A model generated the notes under the pieces. It was given only the letters and a program-made list of their open reading frames with translations. It made no database searches and was not told the DNA's origin. The position numbers and the translations under genes were made by a program. Positions 11,143 through 25,424 of a stretch of 64,000 bases of DNA are shown piece after piece (position 1 is the stretch's first letter; each line of letters opens with the position of its first letter). Source of the stretch: Steromphala cineraria (taxonomy: Eukaryota > Mollusca > Gastropoda > Trochida > Trochidae); contig OU744724.1 in the NCBI GenBank assembly GCA_916613615.1, forward strand, positions 25,840,171-25,904,170, read 5' to 3'.

Positions 11143-12143
11143 TCACTTTTTCCTCTCCTATTTCTTCATTGCATTGTTCTTGTAACATTCAGTCCAAACT
11201 TTTATTTCACACATTTGTATATCACCAAACGCATCTAATTTCAAAATAACACCAACACATTCACAAAGAATCTCTCCTCAAAAATCCCTCTATGTCATCT
11301 CAACTCACAAACTACCATCAGAATTATTAATTCAGTTAACAGCTTTTCATATATTGTCATAACAAACTATCTCATTAAAATGTAGGCATTATTAATGGTC
11401 AATTATTTTCTTTGTCTAGTGAACAAACTCTTCACTTACATAATCTATCATCTGTAACATGTTCACTCTACTCAAAAGTCGAAAAGTTCAAATATATGAT
11501 TACATGAACACATCTCCCCCTCTGACGAGTTGGTTATAGCTGTGCTTTGATAAGGGCAAGTAACTCCTCAAGCCTTGATGGCAGTCGGGAACATGCTAAT
11601 TGTTGAGTGAAAACACATCGTTAGTGACAAGGAATCGGATATCATATAATTTCTACCTACAATCAATACAGTGTATTTAAAAGTCTTTACTTATCTAATG
11701 ACGGGGTTTATTCATTTAAATGGTGTTTTGAAAATATTATCATATTGAACATCTAGTTAGAATGTTTAGTGTTTTCTGTGAAGTAGATTATAAAAGAAGG
11801 GATTTCGGGAGAGATTGATTGCTTAGGTGACTGTATGCAAGAATGTGAATAATTCATATTTTCAATCAAAATAATTACACATGGACTGAATCATGTATTT
11901 TGTGATTTTCAAAGTGACCAAATTATTCTAGCAGGATCCGTTGATTGATGAGAAGGGAGGGGATGGTGAGTAGACGGGGGAGTAGGCTTAAGCTAAGGAG
12001 AATGACGTGAGACTGAGGGGTAAGGGGTTTGAGCTGGGTTGAGGGGATGATGATCTTTATATCTTTATTTGTTTGCTCTATTATCTTCCCTCAAACGGAC
12101 TGAAATCGTGCATTGTAAAAATTTTCTTTTTTGATATTTGTAT

Positions 12144-12159
12144 GGCCCTGAAAAGGGCC
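12144..12159 (-). terminator. Histone 3' stem-loop (H1 at 12195)
   Basis: The same 16-nt hairpin as at 2670. Confidence 0.92.
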
Positions 12160-12194
12160 TTTTAACCACAAAAGTGTGGGAGATGTCCGGCAAC

Positions 12195-12767
12195 CTAAGC
12201 CTTCTTTGGCTTGGCGGCGGCCTTCTTCTTTGGGGTTTTCACCTTCTTGGGCTTGGCGGCAGCAGTCTTTGCTTTCTTTGGGGTTTTCACCTTCTTGGGC
12301 TTGGCGGCAGCCTTCACCTTCTTTGGAGACTTGGCAGCTTTTTTGGCAGCAGTCTTGGGTTTCTTGGCGGCGGTGGGCTTCTTCACTTTCTTAGGTGACT
12401 TTGCTGCTTTCTTTGGCTTAGCAGCGGCCTTAGCTTTCTTTGGTTTGTCAGCTTTCTTCACCTCACCCAAGCGGAAGGAGCCAGTAGCACCAGTTCCCTT
12501 AGACTGTTTCAAGGCGCCGTTCTTCACTCCATTTCTCAGGGCAGTCTTGAGACGGGCGTTGATAGCAGTTGAGTTTTCACCAACTTTGTAGTTGCTCATG
12601 ATGTACTTGAGAAGAGCCTGACGTGAAGAGCCGCCCCTCTCCTTCAATGCGGCAACAGCTTTCTGTACCATCTCGAGGTAGGTTGGATGGGATGCCACCT
12701 TCTTGGGTTTGGAGGCAGTCTTCTTCTTGGGGGTCTTCACGGGTGCGGGAGCAGCAGTATCGGCCAT
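12195..12767 (-). CDS. H1: Histone H1
   Basis: 190 residues, protein identical to the consensus copy. The spacer between it and the preceding 5S gene lacks about 39 bp (at about 11329). Confidence 0.97.
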   Translation of the reverse strand: MADTAAPAPVKTPKKKTASKPKKVASHPTYLEMVQKAVAALKERGGSSRQALLKYIMSNYKVGENSTAINARLKTALRNGVKNGALKQSKGTGATGSFRLGEVKKADKPKKAKAAAKPKKAAKSPKKVKKPTAAKKPKTAAKKAAKSPKKVKAAAKPKKVKTPKKAKTAAAKPKKVKTPKKKAAAKPKKA

Positions 12768-14154
12768 GGTCGTCTTGTGTAGAGTCAGGAGACAGCGGGA
12801 GTCAACTTGCGAGTGTGAGCTACAGCGAGCGAATGACTGCTAGTCAGCCGTGCGCTGCTTAGAGGCCTGAGTGCGGACGTCGAAGAAAGCCACCTACCCC
12901 TCTCCAGTCAGATATGAGAGTGTGCATTTGTGTGTGTTTTCTAATGTACTTAAAAGTTGCTTTGCGCTCTTTAGCGACGCTTTACAAGCAATATGTCTAT
13001 TGTGATGGATAGAAAAATCATTTACCTACACATCCATACCAGACAATATGACCTTTGAAAGAAAATAAATATTTTGTGATTAAAACAGACGAGACCACTC
13101 ACTTATGAAATCACCATTCTTAAGTTTCAAATGCCATCTACAACAACGCGCATCAATTTTCAACTTATAAAATCCTTGCAAATTGTCGCCAAAACATTAA
13201 TGCATAAAATAATGTGCTAAGATGGGTAATTTTGTGGATATTATGACGTTTATAACTCTTCAAACACAGACAATGAAACACGTCTCACTCGGCAGTCGCC
13301 ATTACAGACTCGGGCCTCTACATGCATGTATATTTCTTGAGCAGTATAACGTCCTAATCACATCGATAATACTACACACCCGAGTTAAAGTAACTCCTGT
13401 TTAGTGTTTTTGCTTTATGTTAAGAATAAAGTTTAATTTGTAACTCATGGCCCGTGTTTGGAGAGAAAGAAAAAACGCTGATGTTCTCTGTCTGTCTACA
13501 CTAGGATCGGTGAGATTCGGGCCTGGGTATACACTGGACACATAATATTCTGAGCTTTTTTATTTGTGTGTTTTCCGAGTGGAAATGTAAAAAAATATGT
13601 GTGTCATTAGATTGTTTACTGAGTGGCGTATTTTATTTATTTCAAAACGATAAAGAAATAACACATCCGAGCATCTATAGGCCTATACCTCCTCCCAGTC
13701 TCACACTGTAAGCACGAGGTCGTATCTACCGGTGTCTCCCATGATGGGGGTAACCTGTATATAAAATATACTCCCCGAACATCAGGTTTGAATCATAATC
13801 AGGGGACATACAATATGACGAACGTGAAAGGTAAAGAAAATATGGAAAAATTAAAATCACGGGGAGCGACCTGCACATTTGTTTTGTGTTGTTGAATATG
13901 TCCTCACGTGGCTCATACACAGCGCTGCCGAGTGGATCTATTTCCCACAGGCGTCATCTCACGGTATTCACCGTCTAGTCGTGATATAAGGCTATGGTTT
14001 TAAAAAGAATGAATATTTTCAAATTTGCTGGAGAAGTCCTTGCCTTATCAAATGAGCGGGGAATGAAAATGCCGTAGAAAACTATAAACAATGGTTGTAG
14101 CGGTCGTGTGTCACAGGCACAGCTATATGTAGCCTAACTTTCCCCCTCTCCTCT

Positions 14155-14274
14155 GCCTACGGCCATACCACGTTGAAAACACCGGTTCTCGTCCGATCAC
14201 CGAAGTTAAGCAACGTCGGGCCCGGATAGTACTTGGATGGGTGACCGCCTGGGAACACCGGGTGCTGTAGGCAT
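14155..14274 (+). rRNA. 5S: 5S rRNA gene (copy 5)
   Basis: Identical gene. It shares the downstream spacer deletion with copy 4, so the two units descend from one deleted parent. Confidence 0.97.
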
Positions 14275-15275
14275 TCACTTTTTCCTCTCCTATTTCTTCA
14301 TTGCATTGTTCTTGTAACATTCAGTCCAAACTTTTATTTCACACATTTGTATATCACCAAACGCATCTAATTTCAAAATAACACCAACACATTCACAAAG
14401 AATCTCTCCTCAAAAATCCCTCTATGTCATCTCAACTCACAAACTACCATCAGAATTATTAATTCAGTTAACAGCTTTTCATATATTGTCATAACAAACT
14501 ATCTCATTAAAATGTAGGCATTATTAATGGTCAATTATTTTCTTTGTCTAGTGAACAAACTCTTCACTTACATAATCTATCATCTGTAACATGTTCACTC
14601 TACTCAAAAGTCGAAAAGTTCAAATATATGATTACATGAACACATCTCCCCCTCTGACGAGTTGGTTATAGCTGTGCTTTGATAAGGGCAAGTAACTCCT
14701 CAAGCCTTGATGGCAGTCGGGAACATGCTAATTGTTGAGTGAAAACACATCGTTAGTGACAAGGAATCGGATATCATATAATTTCTACCTACAATCAATA
14801 CAGTGTATTTAAAAGTCTTTACTTATCTAATGACGGGGTTTATTCATTTAAATGGTGTTTTGAAAATATTATCATATTGAACATCTAGTTAGAATGTTTA
14901 GTGTTTTCTGTGAAGTTGATTATAAAAGAAGGGATTTCGGGAGAGATTGATTGCTTAGGTGACTGTATGCAAGAATGTGAATAATTCATATTTTCAATCA
15001 AAATAATTACACATGGACTGAATCATGTATTTTGTGATTTTCAAAGTGACCAAATTATTCTAGCAGGATCCGTTGATTGATGAGAAGGGAGGGGATGGTG
15101 AGTAGACGGGGGAGTAGGCTTAAGCTAAGGAGAATGACGTGAGACTGAGGGGTAAGGGGTTTGAGCTGGGTTGAGGGGATGATGATCTTTATATCTTTAT
15201 TTGTTTGCTCTATTATCTTCCCTCAAACGGACTGAAATCGTGCATTGTAAAAATTTTCTTTTTTGATATTTGTAT

Positions 15276-15291
15276 GGCCCTGAAAAGGGCC
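15276..15291 (-). terminator. Histone 3' stem-loop (H1 at 15327)
   Basis: The same 16-nt hairpin as at 2670. Confidence 0.92.
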
Positions 15292-15326
15292 TTTTAACCA
15301 CAAAAGTGTGGGAGATGTCCGGCAAC

Positions 15327-15908
15327 CTAAGCCTTCTTTGGCTTGGCGGCGGCCTTCTTCTTTGGGGTTTTCACCTTCTTGGGCTTGGCGGCAGCAGTCT
15401 TTGCTTTCTTTGGGGTTTTCACCTTCTTGGGCTTGGCGGCAGCCTTCACCTTCTTTGGAGACTTGGCAGCTTTTTTGGCAGCAGTCTTGGGTTTCTTGGC
15501 GGCGGTGGGCTTCTTCACTTTCTTAGGTGACTTTGCTGCTTTCTTTGGCTTAGCAGCGGCCTTAGCTTTCTTTGGTTTGTCAGCTTTCTTCACCTCACCC
15601 AAGCGGAAGGAGCCAGTAGCACCAGTAGCACCAGTTCCCTTAGACTGTTTCAAGGCGCCGTTCTTCACTCCATTTCTCAGGGCAGTCTTGAGACGGGCGT
15701 TGATAGCAGTTGAGTTTTCACCAACTTTGTAGTTGCTCATGATGTACTTGAGAAGAGCCTGACGTGAAGAGCCGCCCCTCTCCTTCAATGCGGCAACAGC
15801 TTTCTGTACCATCTCGAGGTAGGTTGGATGGGATGCCACCTTCTTGGGTTTGGAGGCAGTCTTCTTCTTGGGGGTCTTCACGGGTGCGGGAGCAGCAGTA
15901 TCGGCCAT
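15327..15908 (-). CDS. H1: Histone H1 with 3-residue insertion in the globular-domain wing
   Basis: 193 residues. A 9-bp tandem duplication near 15618-15635 adds one Gly-Ala-Thr so that the wing reads [11 protein letters not shown] in place of GTGATGSF. The frame is kept and the rest of the protein is unchanged. The beta-hairpin wing is part of the DNA-contacting face in known GH1 structures, so this copy could differ in binding; that is inference. It is the only length variant seen. Confidence 0.97.
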   Translation of the reverse strand: MADTAAPAPVKTPKKKTASKPKKVASHPTYLEMVQKAVAALKERGGSSRQALLKYIMSNYKVGENSTAINARLKTALRNGVKNGALKQSKGTGATGATGSFRLGEVKKADKPKKAKAAAKPKKAAKSPKKVKKPTAAKKPKTAAKKAAKSPKKVKAAAKPKKVKTPKKAKTAAAKPKKVKTPKKKAAAKPKKA

Positions 15909-17295
15909 GGTCGTCTTGTGTAGAGTCAGGAGACAGCGGGAGTCAACTTGCGAGTGTGAGCTACAGCGAGCGAATGACTGCTAGTCAGCCGTGCGCTGCT
16001 TAGAGGCCTGAGTGCGGACGTCGAAGAAAGCCACCTACCCCTCTCCAGTCAGATATGAGAGTGTGCATTTGTGTGTGTTTTCTAATGTACTTAAAAGTTG
16101 CTTTGCGCTCTTTAGCGACGCTTTACAAGCAATATGTCTATTGTGATGGATAGAAAAATCATTTACCTACACATCCATACCAGACAATATGACCTTTGAA
16201 AGAAAATAAATATTTTGTGATTAAAACAGACGAGACCACTCACTTATGAAATCACCATTCTTAAGTTTCAAATGCCATCTACAACAACGCGCATCAATTT
16301 TCAACTTATACAATCCTTGCAAATTGTCGCCAAAACATTAATGCATAAAATAATGTGCTAAGATGGGTAATTTTGTGGATATTATGACGTTTATAACTCT
16401 TTAAACACAGACAATGAAACACGTCTCACTCGGCAGTCGCCATTACAGACTCGGGCCTCTACATGCATGTATATTTCTTGAGCAGTATAACGTCCTAATC
16501 ACATCGATAATACTACACACCCGAGTTAAAGTAACTCCTGTTTAGTGTTTTTGCTTTATGTTAAGAATAAAGTTTAATTTGTAACTCATGGCCCGTGTTT
16601 GGAGAGAAAGAAAAAACGCTGATGTTCTCTGTCTGTCTACACTAGGATCGGTGAGATTCGGGCCTGGGTATACACTGGACACATAATATTCTGAGCTTTT
16701 TTATTTGTGTGTTTTCCGAGTGGAAATGTAAAAAAATATGTGTGTCATTAGATTGTTTACTGAGTGGCGTATTTTATTTATTTCAAAACGATAAAGAAAT
16801 AACACATCCGAGCATCTATAGGCCTATACCTCCTCCCAGTCTCACACTGTAAGCACGAGGTCGTATCTACCGGTGTCTCCCATGATGGGGGTAACCTGTA
16901 TATAAAATATACTCCCCGAACATCAGGTTTGAATCATAATCAGGGGACATACAATATGACGAACGTGAAAGGTAAAGAAAATATGGAAAAATTAAAATCA
17001 CGGGGAGCGACCTGCACATTTGTTTTGTGTTGTTGAATCTGTCCTCACGTGGCTCATACACAGCGCTGCCGAGTGGATCTATTTCCCACAGGCGTCATCT
17101 CACGGTATTCACCGTCTAGTCGTGATATAAGGCTATGGTTTTAAAAAGAATGAATATTTTCAAATTTGCTGGAGAAGTCCTTGCCTTATCAAATGAGCGG
17201 GGAATGAAAATGCCGTAGAAAACTATAAACAATGGTTGTAGCGATCGTGTGTCACAGGCACAGCTATATGTAGCCTAACTTTCCCCCTCTCCTCT

Positions 17296-17415
17296 GCCTA
17301 CGGCCATACCACGTTGAAAACACCGGTTCTCGTCCGATCACCGAAGTTAAGCAACGTCGGGCCCGGATAGTACTTGGATGGGTGACCGCCTGGGAACACC
17401 GGGTGCTGTAGGCAT
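17296..17415 (+). rRNA. 5S: 5S rRNA gene (copy 6)
   Basis: Identical gene. The downstream spacer has the CAAAGGTCG variant (17788) that also follows copies 7-9. Confidence 0.97.
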
Positions 17416-18456
17416 TCACTTTTTCCTCTCCTATTTCTTCATTGCATTGTTCTTGTAACATTCAGTCCAAACTTTTATTTCACACATTTGTATATCACCA
17501 AACGCATCTAATTTCAAAATAACACCAACACATTCACAAAGAATCTCTCCTCAAAAATCCCTCTATGTCATCTCAACTCACAAACTACCATCAGAATTAT
17601 TCTCCTTTTCTCACTTCACCTCACTCGATGTTCCCATACTTAAATCAGTTAACAGCTTTTCATATATTGTCATAACAAACTATCTCATTAAAATGTAGGC
17701 ATTATTAATGGTCAATTATTTTCTTTGTCTAGTGAACAAACTCTTCACTTACATAATCTATCATCTGTAACATGTTCACTCTACTCAAAGGTCGAAAAGT
17801 TCAAATATATGATTACATGAACACATCTCCCCCTCTGACGAGTTGGTTATAGCTGTGCTTTGATAAGGGCAAGTAACTCCTCAAGCCTTGATGGCAGTCG
17901 GGAACATGCTAATTGTTGAGTGAAAACACATCGTTAGTGACAAGGAATCGGATATCATATAATTTCTACCTACAATCAATACAGTGTATTTAAAAGTCTT
18001 TACTTATCTAATGACGGGGTTTATTCATTTAAATGGTGTTTTGAAAATATTATCATATTGAACATCTAGTTAGAATGTTTAGTGTTTTCTGTGAAGTAGA
18101 TTATAAAAGAAGGGATTTCGGGAGAGATTGATTGCTTAGGTGACCGTATGCAAGAATGTGAATAATTCATATTTTCAATCAAAATAATTACACATGGACT
18201 GAATCATGTATTTTGTGATTTTCAAAGTGACCAAATTATTCTAGCAGGATCCGTTGATTGATGAGAAGGGAGGGGATGGTGAGTAGACGGGGGAGTAGGC
18301 TTAAGCTAAGGAGAATGACGTGAGACTGAGGGGTAAGGGGTTTGAGCTGGGTTGAGGGGATGATGATCTTTATATCTTTATTTGTTTGCTCTATTATCTT
18401 CCCTCAAACGGACTGAAATCGTGCATTGTAAAAATTTTCTTTTTTGATATTTGTAT

Positions 18457-18472
18457 GGCCCTGAAAAGGGCC
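18457..18472 (-). terminator. Histone 3' stem-loop (H1 at 18508)
   Basis: The same 16-nt hairpin as at 2670. Confidence 0.92.
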
Positions 18473-18507
18473 TTTTAACCACAAAAGTGTGGGAGATGTC
18501 CGGCAAC

Positions 18508-19080
18508 CTAAGCCTTCTTTGGCTTGGCGGCGGCCTTCTTCTTTGGGGTTTTCACCTTCTTGGGCTTGGCGGCAGCAGTCTTTGCTTTCTTTGGGGTTTT
18601 CACCTTCTTGGGCTTGGCGGCAGCCTTCACCTTCTTTGGAGACTTGGCAGCTTTTTTGGCAGCAGTCTTGGGTTTCTTGGCGGCGGTGGGCTTCTTCACT
18701 TTCTTAGGTGACTTTGCTGCTTTCTTTGGCTTAGCAGCGGCCTTAGCTTTCTTTGGTTTGTCAGCTTTCTTCACCTCACCCAAGCGGAAGGAGCCAGTAG
18801 CACCAGTTCCCTTAGACTGTTTCAAGGCGCCGTTCTTCACTCCATTTCTCAGGGCAGTCTTGAGACGGGCGTTGATAGCAGTTGAGTTTTCACCAACTTT
18901 GTAGTTGCTCATGATGTACTTGAGAAGAGCCTGACGTGAAGAGCCGCCCCTCTCCTTCAATGCGGCAACAGCTTTCTGTACCATCTCGAGGTAGGTTGGA
19001 TGGGATGCCACCTTCTTGGGTTTGGAGGCAGTCTTCTTCTTGGGGGTCTTCACGGGTGCGGGAGCAGCAGTATCGGCCAT
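18508..19080 (-). CDS. H1: Histone H1
   Basis: 190 residues, protein identical to the consensus copy. It opens a block of four units that share private spacer substitutions. Confidence 0.97.
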   Translation of the reverse strand: MADTAAPAPVKTPKKKTASKPKKVASHPTYLEMVQKAVAALKERGGSSRQALLKYIMSNYKVGENSTAINARLKTALRNGVKNGALKQSKGTGATGSFRLGEVKKADKPKKAKAAAKPKKAAKSPKKVKKPTAAKKPKTAAKKAAKSPKKVKAAAKPKKVKTPKKAKTAAAKPKKVKTPKKKAAAKPKKA

Positions 19081-20467
19081 GGTCGTCTTGTGTAGAGTCA
19101 GGAGACAGCGGGAGTCAACTTGCGAGTGTGAGCTACAGCGAGCGAATGACTGCTAGTCAGCCGTGCGCTGCTTAGAGGCCTGAGTGCGGACGTCGAAGAA
19201 AGCCACCTACCCCTCTCCAGTCAGATATGAGAGTGTGCATTTGTGTGTGTTTTCTAATGTACTTAAAAGTTGCTTTGCGCTCTTTAGCGACGCTTTACAA
19301 GCAATATGTCTATTGTGATGGATAGAAAAATCATTTACCTACACATCCATACCAGACAATATGACCTTTGAAAGAAAATAAATATTTTGTGATTAAAACA
19401 GACGAGACCACTCACTTATGAAATCACCATTCTTAAGTTTCAAATGCCATCTACAACAACGCGCATCAATTTTCAACTTATAAAATCCTTGCAAATTGTC
19501 GCCAAAACATTAATGCATAAAATAATGTGCTAAGATGGGTAATTTTGTGGATATTATGACGTTTATAACTCTTCAAACACAGACAATGAAACACGTCTCA
19601 CTCGGCAGTCGCCATTACAGACTCGGGCCTCTACATGCATGTATATTTCTTGAGCAGTATACCGTCCTAATCACATCGATAATACTACACACCCGAGTTA
19701 AAGTAACTCCTGTTTAGTGTTTTTGCTTTATGTTAAGAATAAAGTTTAATTTGTAACTCATGGCCCGTGTTTGGAGAGAAAGAAAAAACGCTGATGTTCT
19801 CTGTCTGTCTACACTAGGATCGGTGAGATTCGGGCCTGGGTATACACTGGACACATAATATTCTGAGCTTTTTTATTTGTGTGTTTTCCGAGTGGAAATG
19901 TAAAAAAATATGTGTGTCATTAGATTGTTTACTGAGTGGCGTATTTTATTTATTTCAAAACGATAAAGAAATAACACATCCGAGCATCTATAGGCCTATA
20001 CCTCCTCCCAGTCTCACACTGTAAGCACGAGGTCGTATCTACCGGTGTCTCCCATGATGGGGGTAACCTGTATATAAAATATACTCCCCGAACATCAGGT
20101 TTGAATCATAATCAGGGGACATACAATATGACGAACGTGAAAGGTAAAGAAAATATGGAAAAATTAAAATCACGGGGAGCGACCTGCACATTTGTTTTGT
20201 GTTGTTGAATCTGTCCTCACGTGGCTCATACACAGCGCTGCCGAGTGGATCTATTTCCCACAGGCGTCATCTCACGGTATTCACCGTCTAGTCGTGATAT
20301 AAGGCTATGGTTTTAAAAAGAATGAATATTTTCAAATTTGCTGGAGAAGTCCTTGCCTTATCAAATGAGCGGGGAATGAAAATGCCGTAGAAAACTATAA
20401 ACAATGGTTGTAGCGATCGTGTGTCACAGGCACAGCTATATGTAGCCTAACTTTCCCCCTCTCCTCT

Positions 20468-20587
20468 GCCTACGGCCATACCACGTTGAAAACACCGGTT
20501 CTCGTCCGATCACCGAAGTTAAGCAACGTCGGGCCCGGATAGTACTTGGATGGGTGACCGCCTGGGAACACCGGGTGCTGTAGGCAT
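20468..20587 (+). rRNA. 5S: 5S rRNA gene (copy 7)
   Basis: Identical gene, in the homogenised block of copies 6-9. Confidence 0.97.
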
Positions 20588-21628
20588 TCACTTTTTCCTC
20601 TCCTATTTCTTCATTGCATTGTTCTTGTAACATTCAGTCCAAACTTTTATTTCACACATTTGTATATCACCAAACGCATCTAATTTCAAAATAACACCAA
20701 CACATTCACAAAGAATCTCTCCTCAAAAATCCCTCTATGTCATCTCAACTCACAAACTACCATCAGAATTATTCTCCTTTTCTCACTTCACCTCACTCGA
20801 TGTTCCCATACTTAAATCAGTTAACAGCTTTTCATATATTGTCATAACAAACTATCTCATTAAAATGTAGGCATTATTAATGGTCAATTATTTTCTTTGT
20901 CTAGTGAACAAACTCTTCACTTACATAATCTATCATCTGTAACATGTTCACTCTACTCAAAGGTCGAAAAGTTCAAATATATGATTACATGAACACATCT
21001 CCCCCTCTGACGAGTTGGTTATAGCTGTGCTTTGATAAGGGCAAGTAACTCCTCAAGCCTTGATGGCAGTCGGGAACATGCTAATTGTTGAGTGAAAACA
21101 CATCGTTAGTGACAAGGAATCGGATATCATATAATTTCTACCTACAATCAATACAGTGTATTTAAAAGTCTTTACTTATCTAATGACGGGGTTTATTCAT
21201 TTAAATGGTGTTTTGAAAATATTATCATATTGAACATCTAGTTAGAATGTTTAGTGTTTTCTGTGAAGTAGATTATAAAAGAAGGGATTTCGGGAGAGAT
21301 TGATTGCTTAGGTGACCGTATGCAAGAATGTGAATAATTCATATTTTCAATCAAAATAATTACACATGGACTGAATCATGTATTTTGTGATTTTCAAAGT
21401 GACCAAATTATTCTAGCAGGATCCGTTGATTGATGAGAAGGGAGGGGATGGTGAGTAGACGGGGGAGTAGGCTTAAGCTAAGGAGAATGACGTGAGACTG
21501 AGGGGTAAGGGGTTTGAGCTGGGTTGAGGGGATGATGATCTTTATATCTTTATTTGTTTGCTCTATTATCTTCCCTCAAACGGACTGAAATCGTGCATTG
21601 TAAAAATTTTCTTTTTTGATATTTGTAT

Positions 21629-21644
21629 GGCCCTGAAAAGGGCC
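21629..21644 (-). terminator. Histone 3' stem-loop (H1 at 21680)
   Basis: The same 16-nt hairpin as at 2670. Confidence 0.92.
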
Positions 21645-21679
21645 TTTTAACCACAAAAGTGTGGGAGATGTCCGGCAAC

Positions 21680-22252
21680 CTAAGCCTTCTTTGGCTTGGC
21701 GGCGGCCTTCTTCTTTGGGGTTTTCACCTTCTTGGGCTTGGCGGCAGCAGTCTTTGCTTTCTTTGGGGTTTTCACCTTCTTGGGCTTGGCGGCAGCCTTC
21801 ACCTTCTTTGGAGACTTGGCAGCTTTTTTGGCAGCAGTCTTGGGTTTCTTGGCGGCGGTGGGCTTCTTCACTTTCTTAGGTGACTTTGCTGCTTTCTTTG
21901 GCTTAGCAGCGGCCTTAGCTTTCTTTGGTTTGTCAGCTTTCTTCACCTCACCCAAGCGGAAGGAGCCAGTAGCACCAGTTCCCTTAGACTGTTTCAAGGC
22001 GCCGTTCTTCACTCCATTTCTCAGGGCAGTCTTGAGACGGGCGTTGATAGCAGTTGAGTTTTCACCAACTTTGTAGTTGCTCATGATGTACTTGAGAAGA
22101 GCCTGACGTGAAGAGCCGCCCCTCTCCTTCAATGCGGCAACAGCTTTCTGTACCATCTCGAGGTAGGTTGGATGGGATGCCACCTTCTTGGGTTTGGAGG
22201 CAGTCTTCTTCTTGGGGGTCTTCACGGGTGCGGGAGCAGCAGTATCGGCCAT
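21680..22252 (-). CDS. H1: Histone H1
   Basis: 190 residues, protein identical to the consensus copy. Its unit and the two flanking ones share the spacer variant ATACCGTCC upstream of the following 5S gene. Confidence 0.97.
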   Translation of the reverse strand: MADTAAPAPVKTPKKKTASKPKKVASHPTYLEMVQKAVAALKERGGSSRQALLKYIMSNYKVGENSTAINARLKTALRNGVKNGALKQSKGTGATGSFRLGEVKKADKPKKAKAAAKPKKAAKSPKKVKKPTAAKKPKTAAKKAAKSPKKVKAAAKPKKVKTPKKAKTAAAKPKKVKTPKKKAAAKPKKA

Positions 22253-23639
22253 GGTCGTCTTGTGTAGAGTCAGGAGACAGCGGGAGTCAACTTGCGAGTG
22301 TGAGCTACAGCGAGCGAATGACTGCTAGTCAGCCGTGCGCTGCTTAGAGGCCTGAGTGCGGACGTCGAAGAAAGCCACCTACCCCTCTCCAGTCAGATAT
22401 GAGAGTGTGCATTTGTGTGTGTTTTCTAATGTACTTAAAAGTTGCTTTGCGCTCTTTAGCGACGCTTTACAAGCAATATGTCTATTGTGATGGATAGAAA
22501 AATCATTTACCTACACATCCATACCAGACAATATGACCTTTGAAAGAAAATAAATATTTTGTGATTAAAACAGACGAGACCACTCACTTATGAAATCACC
22601 ATTCTTAAGTTTCAAATGCCATCTACAACAACGCGCATCAATTTTCAACTTATAAAATCCTTGCAAATTGTCGCCAAAACATTAATGCATAAAATAATGT
22701 GCTAAGATGGGTAATTTTGTGGATATTATGACGTTTATAACTCTTCAAACACAGACAATGAAACACGTCTCACTCGGCAGTCGCCATTACAGACTCGGGC
22801 CTCTACATGCATGTATATTTCTTGAGCAGTATACCGTCCTAATCACATCGATAATACTACACACCCGAGTTAAAGTAACTCCTGTTTAGTGTTTTTGCTT
22901 TATGTTAAGAATAAAGTTTAATTTGTAACTCATGGCCCGTGTTTGGAGAGAAAGAAAAAACGCTGATGTTCTCTGTCTGTCTACACTAGGATCGGTGAGA
23001 TTCGGGCCTGGGTATACACTGGACACATAATATTCTGAGCTTTTTTATTTGTGTGTTTTCCGAGTGGAAATGTAAAAAAATATGTGTGTCATTAGATTGT
23101 TTACTGAGTGGCGTATTTTATTTATTTCAAAACGATAAAGAAATAACACATCCGAGCATCTATAGGCCTATACCTCCTCCCAGTCTCACACTGTAAGCAC
23201 GAGGTCGTATCTACCGGTGTCTCCCATGATGGGGGTAACCTGTATATAAAATATACTCCCCGAACATCAGGTTTGAATCATAATCAGGGGACATACAATA
23301 TGACGAACGTGAAAGGTAAAGAAAATATGGAAAAATTAAAATCACGGGGAGCGACCTGCACATTTGTTTTGTGTTGTTGAATCTGTCCTCACGTGGCTCA
23401 TACACAGCGCTGCCGAGTGGATCTATTTCCCACAGGCGTCATCTCACGGTATTCACCGTCTAGTCGTGATATAAGGCTATGGTTTTAAAAAGAATGAATA
23501 TTTTCAAATTTGCTGGAGAAGTCCTTGCCTTATCAAATGAGCGGGGAATGAAAATGCCGTAGAAAACTATAAACAATGGTTGTAGCGATCGTGTGTCACA
23601 GGCACAGCTATATGTAGCCTAACTTTCCCCCTCTCCTCT

Positions 23640-23759
23640 GCCTACGGCCATACCACGTTGAAAACACCGGTTCTCGTCCGATCACCGAAGTTAAGCAACG
23701 TCGGGCCCGGATAGTACTTGGATGGGTGACCGCCTGGGAACACCGGGTGCTGTAGGCAT
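23640..23759 (+). rRNA. 5S: 5S rRNA gene (copy 8)
   Basis: Identical gene, in the homogenised block of copies 6-9. Confidence 0.97.
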
Positions 23760-24800
23760 TCACTTTTTCCTCTCCTATTTCTTCATTGCATTGTTCTTGT
23801 AACATTCAGTCCAAACTTTTATTTCACACATTTGTATATCACCAAACGCATCTAATTTCAAAATAACACCAACACATTCACAAAGAATCTCTCCTCAAAA
23901 ATCCCTCTATGTCATCTCAACTCACAAACTACCATCAGAATTATTCTCCTTTTCTCACTTCACCTCACTCGATGTTCCCATACTTAAATCAGTTAACAGC
24001 TTTTCATATATTGTCATAACAAACTATCTCATTAAAATGTAGGCATTATTAATGGTCAATTATTTTCTTTGTCTAGTGAACAAACTCTTCACTTACATAA
24101 TCTATCATCTGTAACATGTTCACTCTACTCAAAGGTCGAAAAGTTCAAATATATGATTACATGAACACATCTCCCCCTCTGACGAGTTGGTTATAGCTGT
24201 GCTTTGATAAGGGCAAGTAACTCCTCAAGCCTTGATGGCAGTCGGGAACATGCTAATTGTTGAGTGAAAACACATCGTTAGTGACAAGGAATCGGATATC
24301 ATATAATTTCTACCTACAATCAATACAGTGTATTTAAAAGTCTTTACTTATCTAATGACGGGGTTTATTCATTTAAATGGTGTTTTGAAAATATTATCAT
24401 ATTGAACATCTAGTTAGAATGTTTAGTGTTTTCTGTGAAGTAGATTATAAAAGAAGGGATTTCGGGAGAGATTGATTGCTTAGGTGACCGTATGCAAGAA
24501 TGTGAATAATTCATATTTTCAATCAAAATAATTACACATGGACTGAATCATGTATTTTGTGATTTTCAAAGTGACCAAATTATTCTAGCAGGATCCGTTG
24601 ATTGATGAGAAGGGAGGGGATGGTGAGTAGACGGGGGAGTAGGCTTAAGCTAAGGAGAATGACGTGAGACTGAGGGGTAAGGGGTTTGAGCTGGGTTGAG
24701 GGGATGATGATCTTTATATCTTTATTTGTTTGCTCTATTATCTTCCCTCAAACGGACTGAAATCGTGCATTGTAAAAATTTTCTTTTTTGATATTTGTAT

Positions 24801-24816
24801 GGCCCTGAAAAGGGCC
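24801..24816 (-). terminator. Histone 3' stem-loop (H1 at 24852)
   Basis: The same 16-nt hairpin as at 2670. Confidence 0.92.
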
Positions 24817-24851
24817 TTTTAACCACAAAAGTGTGGGAGATGTCCGGCAAC

Positions 24852-25424
24852 CTAAGCCTTCTTTGGCTTGGCGGCGGCCTTCTTCTTTGGGGTTTTCACC
24901 TTCTTGGGCTTGGCGGCAGCAGTCTTTGCTTTCTTTGGGGTTTTCACCTTCTTGGGCTTGGCGGCAGCCTTCACCTTCTTTGGAGACTTGGCAGCTTTTT
25001 TGGCAGCAGTCTTGGGTTTCTTGGCGGCGGTGGGCTTCTTCACTTTCTTAGGTGACTTTGCTGCTTTCTTTGGCTTAGCAGCGGCCTTAGCTTTCTTTGG
25101 TTTGTCAGCTTTCTTCACCTCACCCAAGCGGAAGGAGCCAGTAGCACCAGTTCCCTTAGACTGTTTCAAGGCGCCGTTCTTCACTCCATTTCTCAGGGCA
25201 GTCTTGAGACGGGCGTTGATAGCAGTTGAGTTTTCACCAACTTTGTAGTTGCTCATGATGTACTTGAGAAGAGCCTGACGTGAAGAGCCGCCCCTCTCCT
25301 TCAATGCGGCAACAGCTTTCTGTACCATCTCGAGGTAGGTTGGATGGGATGCCACCTTCTTGGGTTTGGAGGCAGTCTTCTTCTTGGGGGTCTTCACGGG
25401 TGCGGGAGCAGCAGTATCGGCCAT
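24852..25424 (-). CDS. H1: Histone H1
   Basis: 190 residues, protein identical to the consensus copy, within the same recently homogenised block as the two preceding copies. Confidence 0.97.
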   Translation of the reverse strand: MADTAAPAPVKTPKKKTASKPKKVASHPTYLEMVQKAVAALKERGGSSRQALLKYIMSNYKVGENSTAINARLKTALRNGVKNGALKQSKGTGATGSFRLGEVKKADKPKKAKAAAKPKKAAKSPKKVKKPTAAKKPKTAAKKAAKSPKKVKAAAKPKKVKTPKKAKTAAAKPKKVKTPKKKAAAKPKKA

